Of a stretch of 64,000 bases of DNA, positions 17,123-25,847 are shown piece after piece. Origin of the DNA: JBKHAJ01 sp964641125 (GTDB lineage: Bacteria > Spirochaetota > Spirochaetia > SPDA01 > CAZSGZ01); NCBI GenBank assembly GCA_964641125.1, contig CAZXMO010000004.1:18955-82954 (forward strand), in the 5' to 3' direction. A program made the translations under genes and the position numbers. The notes under the pieces were generated by a model. The model ran no database searches, was not told where the DNA came from, and worked only from the letters and a program-made list of their open reading frames with translations. How positions within the stretch are numbered: the first letter of the stretch is position 1; each line of letters opens with the position of its first letter.

Positions 17123-17563
17123 GTGGTAACTGGTGAATCGAGGAACAACCTCGATGAAAAAGGAAGATTACTCATTCCCTCTCGTCTTAGGGCCGAGATC
17201 GGGAGTAATATGCTGGTGGTTACCAAGGGGATTGATGCCTGCCTGTGGCTGTTTACCCAGGAGGAATGGCGGCGAATATCCGGTGACCTCATGGAGTCCA
17301 CCTCCCTCTTCGATCCGAAGGCCCGGCTTATACGGAGGCACATAATTGCGCCGGCCGTGGAAATCGAAATCGATAAGGCCGGCAGAATAAACATCCCCCC
17401 CGCCCTGCGGGACGCGGCGGGGCTCGAGAAGGGGTGTGTAATTCTCGGGATCGAGACTTATATAGAAATCTGGGCTGCGGAGGAATATAGGAAATATCAG
17501 GAGGAGTCGGAAACCGACTTCAAGGAAGCAGCCAAAGAATTGAGCAAGATTCTGTCGATTTAG
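17123..17563 (+). CDS. mraZ: transcriptional regulator MraZ
   Basis: A 146-residue protein with two SpoVT/AbrB-like halves. The first starts TGESRNNLDEKGRLLIPSRLR; the second holds the matching AVEIEIDKAGRINIPPALR near residue 77. It is the DNA-binding first gene of the division and cell-wall cluster. The start is GTG 17123, which places TGE exactly where other MraZ proteins have MGE; a stop codon 16 bases upstream excludes a longer form. The ribosome site is weak, consistent with tight control, and the operator boxes lie immediately before it. Confidence 0.95.
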   Translation: MVTGESRNNLDEKGRLLIPSRLRAEIGSNMLVVTKGIDACLWLFTQEEWRRISGDLMESTSLFDPKARLIRRHIIAPAVEIEIDKAGRINIPPALRDAAGLEKGCVILGIETYIEIWAAEEYRKYQEESETDFKEAAKELSKILSI

Positions 17564-17608
17564 ACGGATTAAAGGATAGCAAAACTGTGGTTTTCTGGGA
17601 GGGGAACT

Positions 17609-18568
17609 ATTACGGCGTTACATGTTGTACATACATCGGTCATGTCCGACGAGGTGTGGAAATACCTCGAACCCCGGGCGGAGCAGCATCTGATTGTAGA
17701 CGCCACCCTGGGCGAGGGGGGCCATTCCGAGATGTTCTTGGAAAAGGCCCCCTGGGTCCGGGTCCTCGGTGTCGACGCGGATCCTCGTATTATGAAGGTC
17801 GCTCGGAAGAGACTCGAAGATTACACGGATAGGATCTCTTTTTATGGGATGTGGTTCAACCGGTTCTTTAAGGATTATCCTTCCGAGGAAGAAAGACCCG
17901 ACATAATACTCTTCGACCTCGGCATATCCTCTTTTCACTACGAGAGGGGAGAGCGGGGATTCTCCTTTTCCCGGGACGAAGAGCTCGACATGCGCCTCGA
18001 TCCGGACCTCGAGACCGATGCCGCGGACATCGTCAACGAGTATCCCGAAAAGGAACTCGCCGACATTATCTTCGAGTACGGAGAAGAAAGGTATTCGAAG
18101 AGGATAGCCTCCGCCATCGTACGGGAGCGGGGTAAGGAGAGGATAGAGACTTCGGGGCGGCTTAAGGAGATCATCTCCGACGCCGTTCCCGCCGAGTACC
18201 GGCGCAAGCGTATCCACCCGGCCACGAGGAGCTTCCAGGCCTTGAGGATCGCCGTGAATGGGGAGCTTCCGCGGCTCGAATCGGCCTTGAACGACGCCTT
18301 CGAAGTCTTGAAGCCGGGGGGGCGGATGGGAGTAATCAGCTTCCATTCCCTGGAAGACCGAATCGTCAAGAACTTTTTCCGGAATAAAGCAAAGGCGTGT
18401 ACCTGTCCGCCCGAGTGGCCGGAGTGCAGATGCGGAGGGAGGCCCGAAGGTGAGATTCTTACCCGAAAACCGGTAACCCCGGCTGAAGCGGAAATAGAAT
18501 CCAACCCCCGTTCCCGAAGCGCGAAGCTTCGGGTTTTCGAAAAGGCGAAGGAGGAGCACGGTGAGTAA
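17609..18568 (+). CDS. rsmH: 16S rRNA (cytosine1402-N4)-methyltransferase, ATT start
   Basis: RsmH (MraW) methylates N4 of C1402 in the ribosomal P site. Motifs: DATLGEGGHSE for SAM binding, LGVDADP, FDLGISSFHYE, the HPATRSFQALRI block, and GVISFHSLEDRIVKNFF. The first ATG (17642) would remove the conserved N-terminal H-x-S-V-M segment. In frame upstream the codons read THTSVM-type family sequence (LHVVHTSVMSDEV) back to ATT at 17609, placed six bases after GGGAGGGG, the same ribosome site used by ftsZ and fliF here. I therefore start it at ATT, giving 319 residues. A CTG at 17585 after AAAGGA is the alternative. It overlaps ftsL by eight bases. Confidence 0.85.
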   Translation: MTALHVVHTSVMSDEVWKYLEPRAEQHLIVDATLGEGGHSEMFLEKAPWVRVLGVDADPRIMKVARKRLEDYTDRISFYGMWFNRFFKDYPSEEERPDIILFDLGISSFHYERGERGFSFSRDEELDMRLDPDLETDAADIVNEYPEKELADIIFEYGEERYSKRIASAIVRERGKERIETSGRLKEIISDAVPAEYRRKRIHPATRSFQALRIAVNGELPRLESALNDAFEVLKPGGRMGVISFHSLEDRIVKNFFRNKAKACTCPPEWPECRCGGRPEGEILTRKPVTPAEAEIESNPRSRSAKLRVFEKAKEEHGE

Positions 18569-18845
18569 GAGGGCGCTTATTCTCATATTCCTGACTCTTC
18601 CGGTGTTCCTCTTTGTGAATGTGTGGCAGGTCTACCGTTATAAAAATTTGGAAAATACCATCGAGCAGCTCGAAGAAGAGCAGCAGGAGTGGGTGGAAAA
18701 GAACAAGCGTCTCATAGCCGGAATCGCGGTGTTGAGCTCTCCCGAAAGGCTTGCCAAGCTTGCCGAGAACGATTTGGAGCTCGAGAAGCTCACCCCGGGG
18801 AGACTTATAAGAATACTCCTCGATTCGAGGAAGAGGGAACCATGA
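18561..18845 (+). CDS. ftsL: cell division protein FtsL
   Basis: A 94-residue bitopic protein: short basic N-terminus, one membrane span (about residues 4-23), then a periplasmic coiled coil (about 28-55) and a short tail with the SSPERLAKLAENDL motif typical of FtsL/DivIC. It would join FtsQ/DivIB in the divisome. The GTG start overlaps the end of rsmH, and its stop overlaps the murF ATG (ATGA). The ftsI and murE genes that often follow ftsL are absent. Identification rests on architecture and position rather than strong sequence similarity. Confidence 0.8.
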   Translation: MSKRALILIFLTLPVFLFVNVWQVYRYKNLENTIEQLEEEQQEWVEKNKRLIAGIAVLSSPERLAKLAENDLELEKLTPGRLIRILLDSRKREP

Positions 18846-20257
18846 GGATCGAGACGATCCTGGACATAACCGGCGGTTCGCTGCTGTCCGGTGCCTCACC
18901 TGCCGCCGCGCGGCGGGAAGTGACGGGGAAAATTACCGGGGTCGGTATCGACTCCCGGACCTTGAGGCGGGGCGAGCTCTTCGTGCCTCTTCCCGGAACC
19001 AGGACCGACGGACACCGCTTCATAGCCGATGCGATAGGCCGGGGGGCCGGAGCTGTATTCGCCGCCGAAGAGCGGGTGGACGAAGCGGCGGCGCAGGCCG
19101 CTCGGGAAGATTTCAAGGCCCCGGTAATCGTCGTCGGTGATCCCCTAACGGCCCTTCAGGGGATCGCCAAGCACCGGATGGAGAGGTTGTCACGGCTCAC
19201 GAGAATCGCGGTGACCGGAAGCAGCGGAAAGACCACAACGAAGGAGCTCTTAGGCGGTGCCCTTTCCCGGTATTGCCGGACCTACGTGAGTGGAGGAAAT
19301 TTTAATTCTGAAATCGGAGTCTGTCTCGAGGCCTTCCGGGTGCCCCTGGAAGCGGAGTGCGCGGTATTCGAACTAGGAATCAACCGGAAGGGGGAGATGG
19401 ATGTTCTCGCCGATATCGTGAAGCCCGATTACGCCCTCATAACCAATATCGGCAGGGCCCATATCGGTCTTCTCGGCTCGAAGTACGCCATCGCCGCCGA
19501 GAAGAAGCGGATATTTTCCCGGTTCGACGGCGGCCAAACGGGATTTATCCCCGAAGATACCGAGTACCGGGCTTTTCTCTTCGACGGCGTTCCCGGGCGC
19601 ATCAGGACGGTGGGGCCTAAGAGCTTCCCCGGTTTTCGCCGGAGTGTACCCCGCGGGCTGCGGGGTTCGGTTGTCGAGACGGAATACGGCAGTGTGGAGC
19701 TTCCCCTCCCGGGGGAGCACAACGTAAGAAATTTCTTGGCCGCCGCGGCGGTTGTTCTGGAGCTGGGGGTGCCCTTTGTCGACATACGAGCGGCGGCCGA
19801 AGCGGCGGTGTCCCTTTTCGGAAGGGGACACATCATCGAGGGGCCGATTACGGTAATAAGCGACTGCTACAATGCCAATCCCGAGAGTATGCGGGAGATT
19901 TTAGGTTTCTTCGACGGGATTTCCGTCTCGGGACGGAAGCATCTCGTCCTCGGGGAAATGCGGGAGCTCGGGCCCTTCTGTGAAGAGGCCCATAGGGAGC
20001 TCGGAAGGCTCCTCGGCAAAACGACCGCCGATAGAATATTCCTGTTCGGCCCCGAAATGAGGGGCGCCTTCGAAGAGGCTTTGCATGTGCTCGAGGGACG
20101 GGTCTTCTGGTTCGCCGATTACTCGGCTCTCGAGGAGGGGGTCGCCGGAGCCGTAGGAGCGGGAGATTTGGTCTTGCTGAAGGGCTCCCGGGGTGTCGAG
20201 CTGGAGAGGCTCTTAGACATCCTCGAAATAAACGGACAAGGGACGCGACAATGCTGA
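18842..20257 (+). CDS. murF: UDP-MurNAc-tripeptide--D-Ala-D-Ala ligase
   Basis: A 471-residue Mur ligase that adds D-Ala-D-Ala to the UDP-MurNAc-tripeptide in the cytoplasm. Domain 1 has GIDSRTLRRGELFVPL and GHRF; the ATPase domain starts with TGSSGKTTTKEL (P-loop lysine 130), NFNSEIG, and FELGINRKGEMD; the C-terminal domain has DCYNANPESM and GEMRELG. The start is ATG 18842, coupled to the ftsL stop; the longer open frame upstream only reads through ftsL in another frame. The gene overlaps mraY by seven bases. Confidence 0.95.
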   Translation: MRIETILDITGGSLLSGASPAAARREVTGKITGVGIDSRTLRRGELFVPLPGTRTDGHRFIADAIGRGAGAVFAAEERVDEAAAQAAREDFKAPVIVVGDPLTALQGIAKHRMERLSRLTRIAVTGSSGKTTTKELLGGALSRYCRTYVSGGNFNSEIGVCLEAFRVPLEAECAVFELGINRKGEMDVLADIVKPDYALITNIGRAHIGLLGSKYAIAAEKKRIFSRFDGGQTGFIPEDTEYRAFLFDGVPGRIRTVGPKSFPGFRRSVPRGLRGSVVETEYGSVELPLPGEHNVRNFLAAAAVVLELGVPFVDIRAAAEAAVSLFGRGHIIEGPITVISDCYNANPESMREILGFFDGISVSGRKHLVLGEMRELGPFCEEAHRELGRLLGKTTADRIFLFGPEMRGAFEEALHVLEGRVFWFADYSALEEGVAGAVGAGDLVLLKGSRGVELERLLDILEINGQGTRQC

Positions 20258-21330
20258 AAGAGCTGCTATTTCCGTTAGTCAAGCACTACTCGTTTTTTAA
20301 TATATTTCAATATATAACCTTTCGTTCCGCTTATGCCGCGGTCACCTCGCTGCTGATCGTTTTTCTCTTTATGCCGAGGCTCATTAATCTTCTCCAGAGA
20401 CGCCGTGTGGGGCAGGAGATTCGAAACGACGGACCCGAGAGTCATCTGATCAAATCGGGGACCCCGACAATGGGGGGGATACTCGTCAACCTGGCGATCA
20501 TATTTTCAGTGCTTCTGTGGCAGGACATTCGAAACCCCTATACTTGGATTGTTGTCCTTTCGGTCGTAGGTTTCGGCACTATCGGATTTATCGACGATTA
20601 TCTGAAAGTCTTTAAGAAAAGTTCGGCCGGCTTGCAGGCACGGTTCAAATTTATCGCTCAGATCGTTCTTTCGGGGATTATCGTTACATTTCTGTATCTC
20701 AACGGAAATCCTCACACGAGCCTCTTGTACCTGCCGTTCCTCAAATTCCCGATCCTCGATCTCTCTGCTTTCTATATCCCTTTCGGGGTCCTTATCCTGG
20801 TTGGTTTCTCCAACGCGGTGAACCTCACGGACGGGCTCGACGGTTTGGCGTCGGGGCTGTTGATCATGGTAGGGCTCGCCTTTGCCGTCTTGGCCTATCT
20901 GACCGGACGAGCGGACTTTTCCGAGTACCTGCAGATCCCCTATTTGAGCAATGCCGGTGAGCTGACCGTTCTCTGTTTCGGTCTAGTAGGGGCGTGCATC
21001 GGGTTTCTGTGGTTCAACTCCCATCCCGCGGAGATCATGCTCGGCGATACCGGAAGCCTGAGCTTGGGCGGGATTATCGGGGTAATCGCTTTGATGATCA
21101 AGAAGGAGATTCTCCTGTTCATCGTCGGCGGGGTCTTCGTTCTGGAGGTCCTTTCGGTGATCATTCAGGTTCTCTCGTATAAGCTTCGGAAGAAGCGGGT
21201 TTTCAAGATGGCTCCGCTCCATCATCATTTCGAGCTGAAGGGCTGGGCGGAGAGTAAGGTGGTTATCAGGCTGTGGATTTTAGGCGGTCTGTTTACAATT
21301 TTAAGTCTGTCGACACTGAAGCTGCAATGA
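20251..21330 (+). CDS. mraY: phospho-N-acetylmuramoyl-pentapeptide transferase
   Basis: A 359-residue membrane enzyme with about ten spans that makes lipid I from UDP-MurNAc-pentapeptide and undecaprenyl phosphate. Seen here: SGTPTMGG near residue 70, GFIDDYLK with the Mg2+-binding aspartates near 113, NLTDGLDGLA near 190, GDTGSLSLGG near 265 and the MAPLHHHFELKGW signature near 325. Overlaps at both ends (murF by 7 bases, ftsW by 4) show a tight operon. Confidence 0.96.
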   Translation: MLKELLFPLVKHYSFFNIFQYITFRSAYAAVTSLLIVFLFMPRLINLLQRRRVGQEIRNDGPESHLIKSGTPTMGGILVNLAIIFSVLLWQDIRNPYTWIVVLSVVGFGTIGFIDDYLKVFKKSSAGLQARFKFIAQIVLSGIIVTFLYLNGNPHTSLLYLPFLKFPILDLSAFYIPFGVLILVGFSNAVNLTDGLDGLASGLLIMVGLAFAVLAYLTGRADFSEYLQIPYLSNAGELTVLCFGLVGACIGFLWFNSHPAEIMLGDTGSLSLGGIIGVIALMIKKEILLFIVGGVFVLEVLSVIIQVLSYKLRKKRVFKMAPLHHHFELKGWAESKVVIRLWILGGLFTILSLSTLKLQ

Positions 21331-22478
21331 TTAGTAACGGATTTACCGCGGAAAAACTTCGACGCGACTCGGGAGACGTGGTCTTTTTGGGACTCGTGCT
21401 GCTCCTTCTCGGGGTGGGTACCGCGGTGCTCTTTTCGTCTTCCTACTATTACGGGGAGCTCAAGTTTGATGATCCGATCCACTTTATTCGGAGACAATCT
21501 CTTCTCGTGGCCCTTGGATTAGGTTTAAGCTTTCTGGTTTCCCGGATCTCTTTGGAGACGGTAAAGAAGTTCGTCCCCTTCCTGGTATTCTTCTCGCTGG
21601 TGCTGACCCTGCTCACCTTCGTCCCCGGAATCGGTGACGAGGTGATGGGGGCTCGGAGATGGATTTATCTCTTCGGATACTCCTTTCAGCCCTCGGAGAT
21701 GGTCAAAGTAACCCTGGTGGTGTATTTGGCCTACATCTTCAGTAAGAAGGGAGACAATCTCGACGATATCGTCCGGTCCGTATTCCCGCCCCTCGTGATA
21801 AGCGGACTCTTTATCGTCCTTGTCTACATGCAGAATGATTTTTCGACCGCCTTCTTTCTCTTCTTCATCTGTTTGGTGATGTTTTTCATAGCCCGGATCA
21901 AGCTGCTTTATTTTATGTTTCTAGCCTCCATCGGTATTCCCTTGGCGGCGATTCTTCTGTTTACCAAGGAGCACCGGGTAAGAAGAATCATGGCATTTTT
22001 GAACCCCGCGAGTGATCCGATAGGGGCGAGCTACCAGGTGAACGCGGCGAAGGACGCTCTGATGCGGGGCGGGTTGTGGGGGAAAGGTCTCGGGGAAGGT
22101 ACAAAAAAACTGGGAGGCCTTCCCGAGGCCCACTCCGACTTTGTCTTCGCCGTCTTGGGCGAGGAGATGGGTTTCTTGGGGATCTTCTTCGTCGTTGCCG
22201 TTTTTATTACTTTTGCCGCCCGGGGATATCTCGTGGCGGTCAAGTCGAGGGACCGTTTCGGCTACTACCTCACCTTCGGTCTGATCTCATCTGTTCTGTA
22301 TCAGGCACTCCTGAATCTTGCGGTCGTGTCCGGACTGCTCCCAGCCACGGGAATTCCCCTTCCTTTTTTCTCCTCCGGGGGATCCTCGGTTATCATGACC
22401 CTCGTTATGTGCGGTCTCGTCTACAATGTGTCGAGGCGGACCGAGCGGGACGCGGAGGAGGTCGCCGTCTATGGCTGA
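21327..22478 (+). CDS. ftsW: peptidoglycan glycosyltransferase FtsW
   Basis: A SEDS-family membrane glycosyltransferase of 383 residues that polymerises lipid II at the septum. About ten spans are visible. Motifs include GARRWIYLFGYSFQPSEMVK near residue 107, the YQ-NAAKDALMRGGLWGKGLGEG segment near 240, PEAHSDFVFAVLGEEMG near 262 and the C-terminal GLLPATGIPLPFFSSGGSS. I use ATG 21327, coupled to the mraY stop by ATGA; the frame is open 54 bases further back but that is inside mraY. RodA is the alternative; the division-gene context favours FtsW. Confidence 0.93.
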   Translation: MISNGFTAEKLRRDSGDVVFLGLVLLLLGVGTAVLFSSSYYYGELKFDDPIHFIRRQSLLVALGLGLSFLVSRISLETVKKFVPFLVFFSLVLTLLTFVPGIGDEVMGARRWIYLFGYSFQPSEMVKVTLVVYLAYIFSKKGDNLDDIVRSVFPPLVISGLFIVLVYMQNDFSTAFFLFFICLVMFFIARIKLLYFMFLASIGIPLAAILLFTKEHRVRRIMAFLNPASDPIGASYQVNAAKDALMRGGLWGKGLGEGTKKLGGLPEAHSDFVFAVLGEEMGFLGIFFVVAVFITFAARGYLVAVKSRDRFGYYLTFGLISSVLYQALLNLAVVSGLLPATGIPLPFFSSGGSSVIMTLVMCGLVYNVSRRTERDAEEVAVYG

Positions 22479-23406
22479 TACGGCGTACCGGGACGGCCGG
22501 CAGGATACACGGACCTACATTCCCCGGATGCACCTCTACAAGGGAGAGGTGCCGGAAGACGGAGTCGGAAAAAAGGCGGCCGGAAGCAGGGGGGCCGCGG
22601 TACAACCCGCTGTCCGACGGAGTCCGCCGGGGGTATCGAGACCCGTTCTAAAGAGGATTTTCCGGGGGCTGGTCATGGTCCTGTTCCTCGTGCTTTTAGG
22701 AGAGGTGCTCTTTCATACCGTTATAGGTCCGAGACTCCGGATACGGCGCATCGAGGTCGAGGTGAAAAACGATCTAGAGCTGACTAATGAAGAAATCTTG
22801 AGCCTTGCCGGGGTGGATACCGAGACCTATTACTTTTCGATAGATCCGGAGAAGATCCGTTCATCCCTCGAGAGGTATCCCCTGATAAAAGAGGCTTCGA
22901 TCAGAAAGGGCTTCCCCGATACCCTGATCCTGGATATTACCGGAAGAACCCCATTAGCTTACAGCATCGTGGACACCGAGGCCGGGGCGGTCCCGGTGTC
23001 CTTCGACGAGGAAGGCGTTATCTTTCAGATAGGGAGCTCGGTGGAAGATGCCGAGGGGCTTATCATCTCGGGTGTCAAGTTTAACGATCTCGAGCTCGGA
23101 ATGAGGCTTCCCGGAGAGCTTTCCGGGTTCTTGGTTCAGCTGAAGGAGCTCAAAGAGGAGTTTCCCTTTCTGTACAGCACCATTTCGGAGCTCAAGCTTA
23201 TTCGTAAGAGGGGGAGTGATTTCGAGGCCCTCATGTACACCACCGATTTCGCGGTACCTGTGAGGATCGGAAGCAGCATCGATGCTCAACTCATGAGGTA
23301 CATCCTCATGGTACTCGATGTGGTGACCCAGAAGGAATTCGCGGATGGGGTCGAAGAGGTTGATTTCAGGACCGGCGAGATTGTTTATACCATGAAGGAG
23401 GGCTGA
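22471..23406 (+). CDS. ftsQ: cell division protein FtsQ/DivIB
   Basis: A 311-residue bitopic protein with a basic, unordered cytoplasmic region of about 65 residues, one membrane span at about 67-87, a POTRA domain (IRRIEVEVKNDLELTNEEILSLAG onwards) and a beta-rich C-terminal domain. It links early and late divisome parts through FtsL. The start ATG 22471 overlaps ftsW by eight bases. The cytoplasmic region is longer than usual. It is followed four bases later by ftsA. Confidence 0.88.
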   Translation: MADTAYRDGRQDTRTYIPRMHLYKGEVPEDGVGKKAAGSRGAAVQPAVRRSPPGVSRPVLKRIFRGLVMVLFLVLLGEVLFHTVIGPRLRIRRIEVEVKNDLELTNEEILSLAGVDTETYYFSIDPEKIRSSLERYPLIKEASIRKGFPDTLILDITGRTPLAYSIVDTEAGAVPVSFDEEGVIFQIGSSVEDAEGLIISGVKFNDLELGMRLPGELSGFLVQLKELKEEFPFLYSTISELKLIRKRGSDFEALMYTTDFAVPVRIGSSIDAQLMRYILMVLDVVTQKEFADGVEEVDFRTGEIVYTMKEG

Positions 23407-23410
23407 AAGA

Positions 23411-24646
23411 TTGCCTCAGGATAATCTAATAGTCGGATTAGACATAGGGACCACGAAGGTATGCGCGGTCATCGGCGAATACACCGGTGAGGGGCCCATA
23501 GAGATAATCGGAATAGGCCTAAGCCCCTCCCGGGGACTTAGGCGGGGGGTAGTCATCAATATCGAGGCCACCCTCAAGTCGGTAGCCGCCGCGGTGGAGG
23601 CCGCGGAGATGATGTCGGGCCGGGAAGTGTCGAGTGTGTTTACCGGTATCGCCGGGGATCACATCGAGGGTATAAACTCCCGCGGAGTCGTCGCCGTTGC
23701 GGGCAGAGGCCGGGAGATTACCCGGGACGATATCGGGAGGGTCATCGAGGCCGCCAAGGCGGTGGTCATCCCCATGGACCGGGAGGTCTTCCACGTAATT
23801 CCTCAGGAGTACATCGTGGACGAGCAGGGTGGGGTCAAGAACCCCCTGGATATGATAGGTATCCGCCTTGAAGCGGAGGTCCACATCATAACCGGGTCGG
23901 TCACCTCGGTGCAGAACCTGGTCAAGTGCGTAAACCGGGCGGGATTCCGGGTCAACGACATCATCCTGGAATCGTTGGCGGCCTCGGAGGCGGTCCTCTC
24001 GGAGGACGAAAAGGAGCTCGGAGTGCTGTTGGTCGACCTCGGCGGGGGAACGACCGATATCCTGGTCCATCTCGAAGGAGCTCCCTATCACTCCGGTGTT
24101 GTCCCCATAGGAGGGGCCCAGGTAACCAGCGATCTCTCGATCCTCTTGAAGACCCCTCTCGAGGCCGCGGAGAAGATCAAGCGTCAGACCGGCTGCTGCT
24201 ACATGCCCATGGTTGACACCGAGGAGGAGGTTATCATCCCCGGGGTCGGAGGATGGCCTTCGGCGTCGATTCCCCGGCAGGAGATGTGCGAGATCATCCA
24301 GTCGCGGATGGCGGAGACGTTCTCTCTGGTGAAGGAGCAGATCGAGAAGAAGGGGTATCTCAAGCACTTGAGCGGGGGAATTGTACTCACCGGGGGCGGG
24401 GCGCTCCTTCAGGGAAGCGCCGATCTCGCCGGCGAAGTCTTCGGGATCCCCGCCCGGGTAGGCAAGCCGGCCCGCCTCGGGGGACTCGTGGAAGATTACG
24501 CGAGCCCCCTATACGCCACCGCGGTGGGCTTGATCATGACCGGGGCCGAGCGGATCGGTGCGGCCGGCGGCGAGAAGGGGATCGCTCCCGTCAGAACGGA
24601 GGGCTTAATGGGAAAGCTCAAGGATTGGTTTAAGGAATTCTTTTAA
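23411..24646 (+). CDS. ftsA: cell division protein FtsA
   Basis: A 411-residue actin-like ATPase that ties FtsZ to the membrane. Phosphate motifs are GLDIGTTKVCAVIGE at residue 9 and LVDLGGGTTDI near 205; the 1C domain follows the first motif; GGIVLTGGGALLQG near 320 is the adenosine motif. The C-terminal KLKDWFKEFF is the amphipathic membrane anchor. It starts at TTG 23411 after GGAGGGC; no ATG lies nearby in frame. It is coupled to ftsQ by a four-base gap. Confidence 0.95.
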   Translation: MPQDNLIVGLDIGTTKVCAVIGEYTGEGPIEIIGIGLSPSRGLRRGVVINIEATLKSVAAAVEAAEMMSGREVSSVFTGIAGDHIEGINSRGVVAVAGRGREITRDDIGRVIEAAKAVVIPMDREVFHVIPQEYIVDEQGGVKNPLDMIGIRLEAEVHIITGSVTSVQNLVKCVNRAGFRVNDIILESLAASEAVLSEDEKELGVLLVDLGGGTTDILVHLEGAPYHSGVVPIGGAQVTSDLSILLKTPLEAAEKIKRQTGCCYMPMVDTEEEVIIPGVGGWPSASIPRQEMCEIIQSRMAETFSLVKEQIEKKGYLKHLSGGIVLTGGGALLQGSADLAGEVFGIPARVGKPARLGGLVEDYASPLYATAVGLIMTGAERIGAAGGEKGIAPVRTEGLMGKLKDWFKEFF

Positions 24647-24658
24647 GAATATATATAA
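24633..24658 (+). promoter_or_regulatory. A/T-rich region before ftsZ, possible weak promoter
   Basis: The end of ftsA and the 40-base gap before ftsZ are unusually A/T-rich. TATATA near 24653 could serve as a -10 with the weak TTTAAG 17 bases upstream. A small inverted repeat (ATTCTT, TT, AAGAAT) lies at 24637-24650. The evidence is thin. Confidence 0.25.
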
Positions 24659-24686
24659 AGGAAAACATAATCTCTGGGAGGGGGAC

Positions 24687-25847
24687 ATGCAAATCGAAAT
24701 AGTCGACACGGAATACGCAAATTCTACAGTCATCAAGGTCGTCGGAGTAGGGGGGGGCGGTAACAACGCCGTCAACCGAATGATCGCACAGGGCGTCAGG
24801 AACGTCCAATTCATTGCGATGAACACCGACGTACAGGCCCTGAAGAAATCGAACGCCGAGACCCGGGTTCCCTTGGGGGCAAAGCTCACCGGGGGCTTAG
24901 GTGCCGGCGGTATGCCCGAAATGGGGGAGAAGGCGGCCCTCGAGGACCGTGACGACATTCAAAACGTCCTGAAAGGGGCGGACATGGTGTTTATCACCGC
25001 GGGAATGGGCGGAGGTACCGGTACCGGCGCCGCTCCGGTGGTGGCCCAGATAGCCCGGGAGCTCGATGCCTTGACCGTCGCGGTGGTCACCAAGCCTTTC
25101 AATTTCGAGGGTGCCAAAAAAATGAAGCTAGCCGAGGAGGGGATCGAAAAACTCCGGGGCGCGGTGGATACTCTTATCACCATACCTAATCAGTATCTCT
25201 TGAAGATCGTAGGCAAGGGGACTCCCATCAACGATGCCTTCCTCATGGCGGACGACGTCTTGAGACAGGGGGTCCAGGGTATCTCCGAGCTGATTACCGA
25301 GCCGGGAGATATCAATATCGATTTCGCCGACGTGAAGACCATCATGAAGGGACGCGGCGACGCTCTGATGGGGATCGGCATGGGCCGCGGAGATAACCGG
25401 GCGGTAGACGCGGCGACCAACGCTATCAACAATCCCCTCTTGGAAGACGCCCGGATGGAAGGGGCCCAGGGGATCTTGGTAAACGTCACCGGGGGGAACG
25501 ACTTCTCTCTGATCGAGTACGAAGAGATTATCAACATAATAACCGCGAATGCCCACAGCGATGCATTGATCATCCCCGGCACAACCGTGGATCCGACTCT
25601 AGAGGACGAAATCAAGGTAACGGTCATCGCCACCGGGTTCGATCTGGGCGCAGGGGAGGCCTATTTCCCCGAAGCCGAGGAGAAGGAAGAGGAAAACGAG
25701 ATCATCCGTTATCCCGACTGGCAGAAGATGAAGGAAGGAATTTTCAGAAAGCCCCCGAATGAGTATCTTATGAGTAGAAACTCCCAAGAGGACGATCTGG
25801 GAATCCCCACCATATGGCGTGAGAAGAAGGCTTCGGGGAAGGACTGA
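24687..25847 (+). CDS. ftsZ: cell division protein FtsZ
   Basis: A 386-residue tubulin-like GTPase that forms the cytokinetic ring. VVGVGGGGNNAVN near residue 20, MNTDVQAL, the tubulin signature GGGTGTG at 108-114, and the NxDFADV T7 loop (NIDFADVKTIM near 213) are all present. After a short acidic linker the C-terminal peptide LGIPTIWR matches the FtsA/ZipA-binding tail. The ATG follows CTGGGAGGGGGAC, a ribosome site shared in form by rsmH and fliF. The stop overlaps the next ATG by one base. Confidence 0.98.
   Translation: MQIEIVDTEYANSTVIKVVGVGGGGNNAVNRMIAQGVRNVQFIAMNTDVQALKKSNAETRVPLGAKLTGGLGAGGMPEMGEKAALEDRDDIQNVLKGADMVFITAGMGGGTGTGAAPVVAQIARELDALTVAVVTKPFNFEGAKKMKLAEEGIEKLRGAVDTLITIPNQYLLKIVGKGTPINDAFLMADDVLRQGVQGISELITEPGDINIDFADVKTIMKGRGDALMGIGMGRGDNRAVDAATNAINNPLLEDARMEGAQGILVNVTGGNDFSLIEYEEIINIITANAHSDALIIPGTTVDPTLEDEIKVTVIATGFDLGAGEAYFPEAEEKEEENEIIRYPDWQKMKEGIFRKPPNEYLMSRNSQEDDLGIPTIWREKKASGKD

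Noticed and set aside
17618..18586. 322-residue minus-strand open frame opposite rsmH
   Set aside because: It is a shadow frame; rsmH carries a full set of methyltransferase motifs.
18689..18841. longer N-terminus of MurF
   Set aside because: It reads through ftsL in a second frame; ATG 18842 is coupled to the ftsL stop and gives the normal length.
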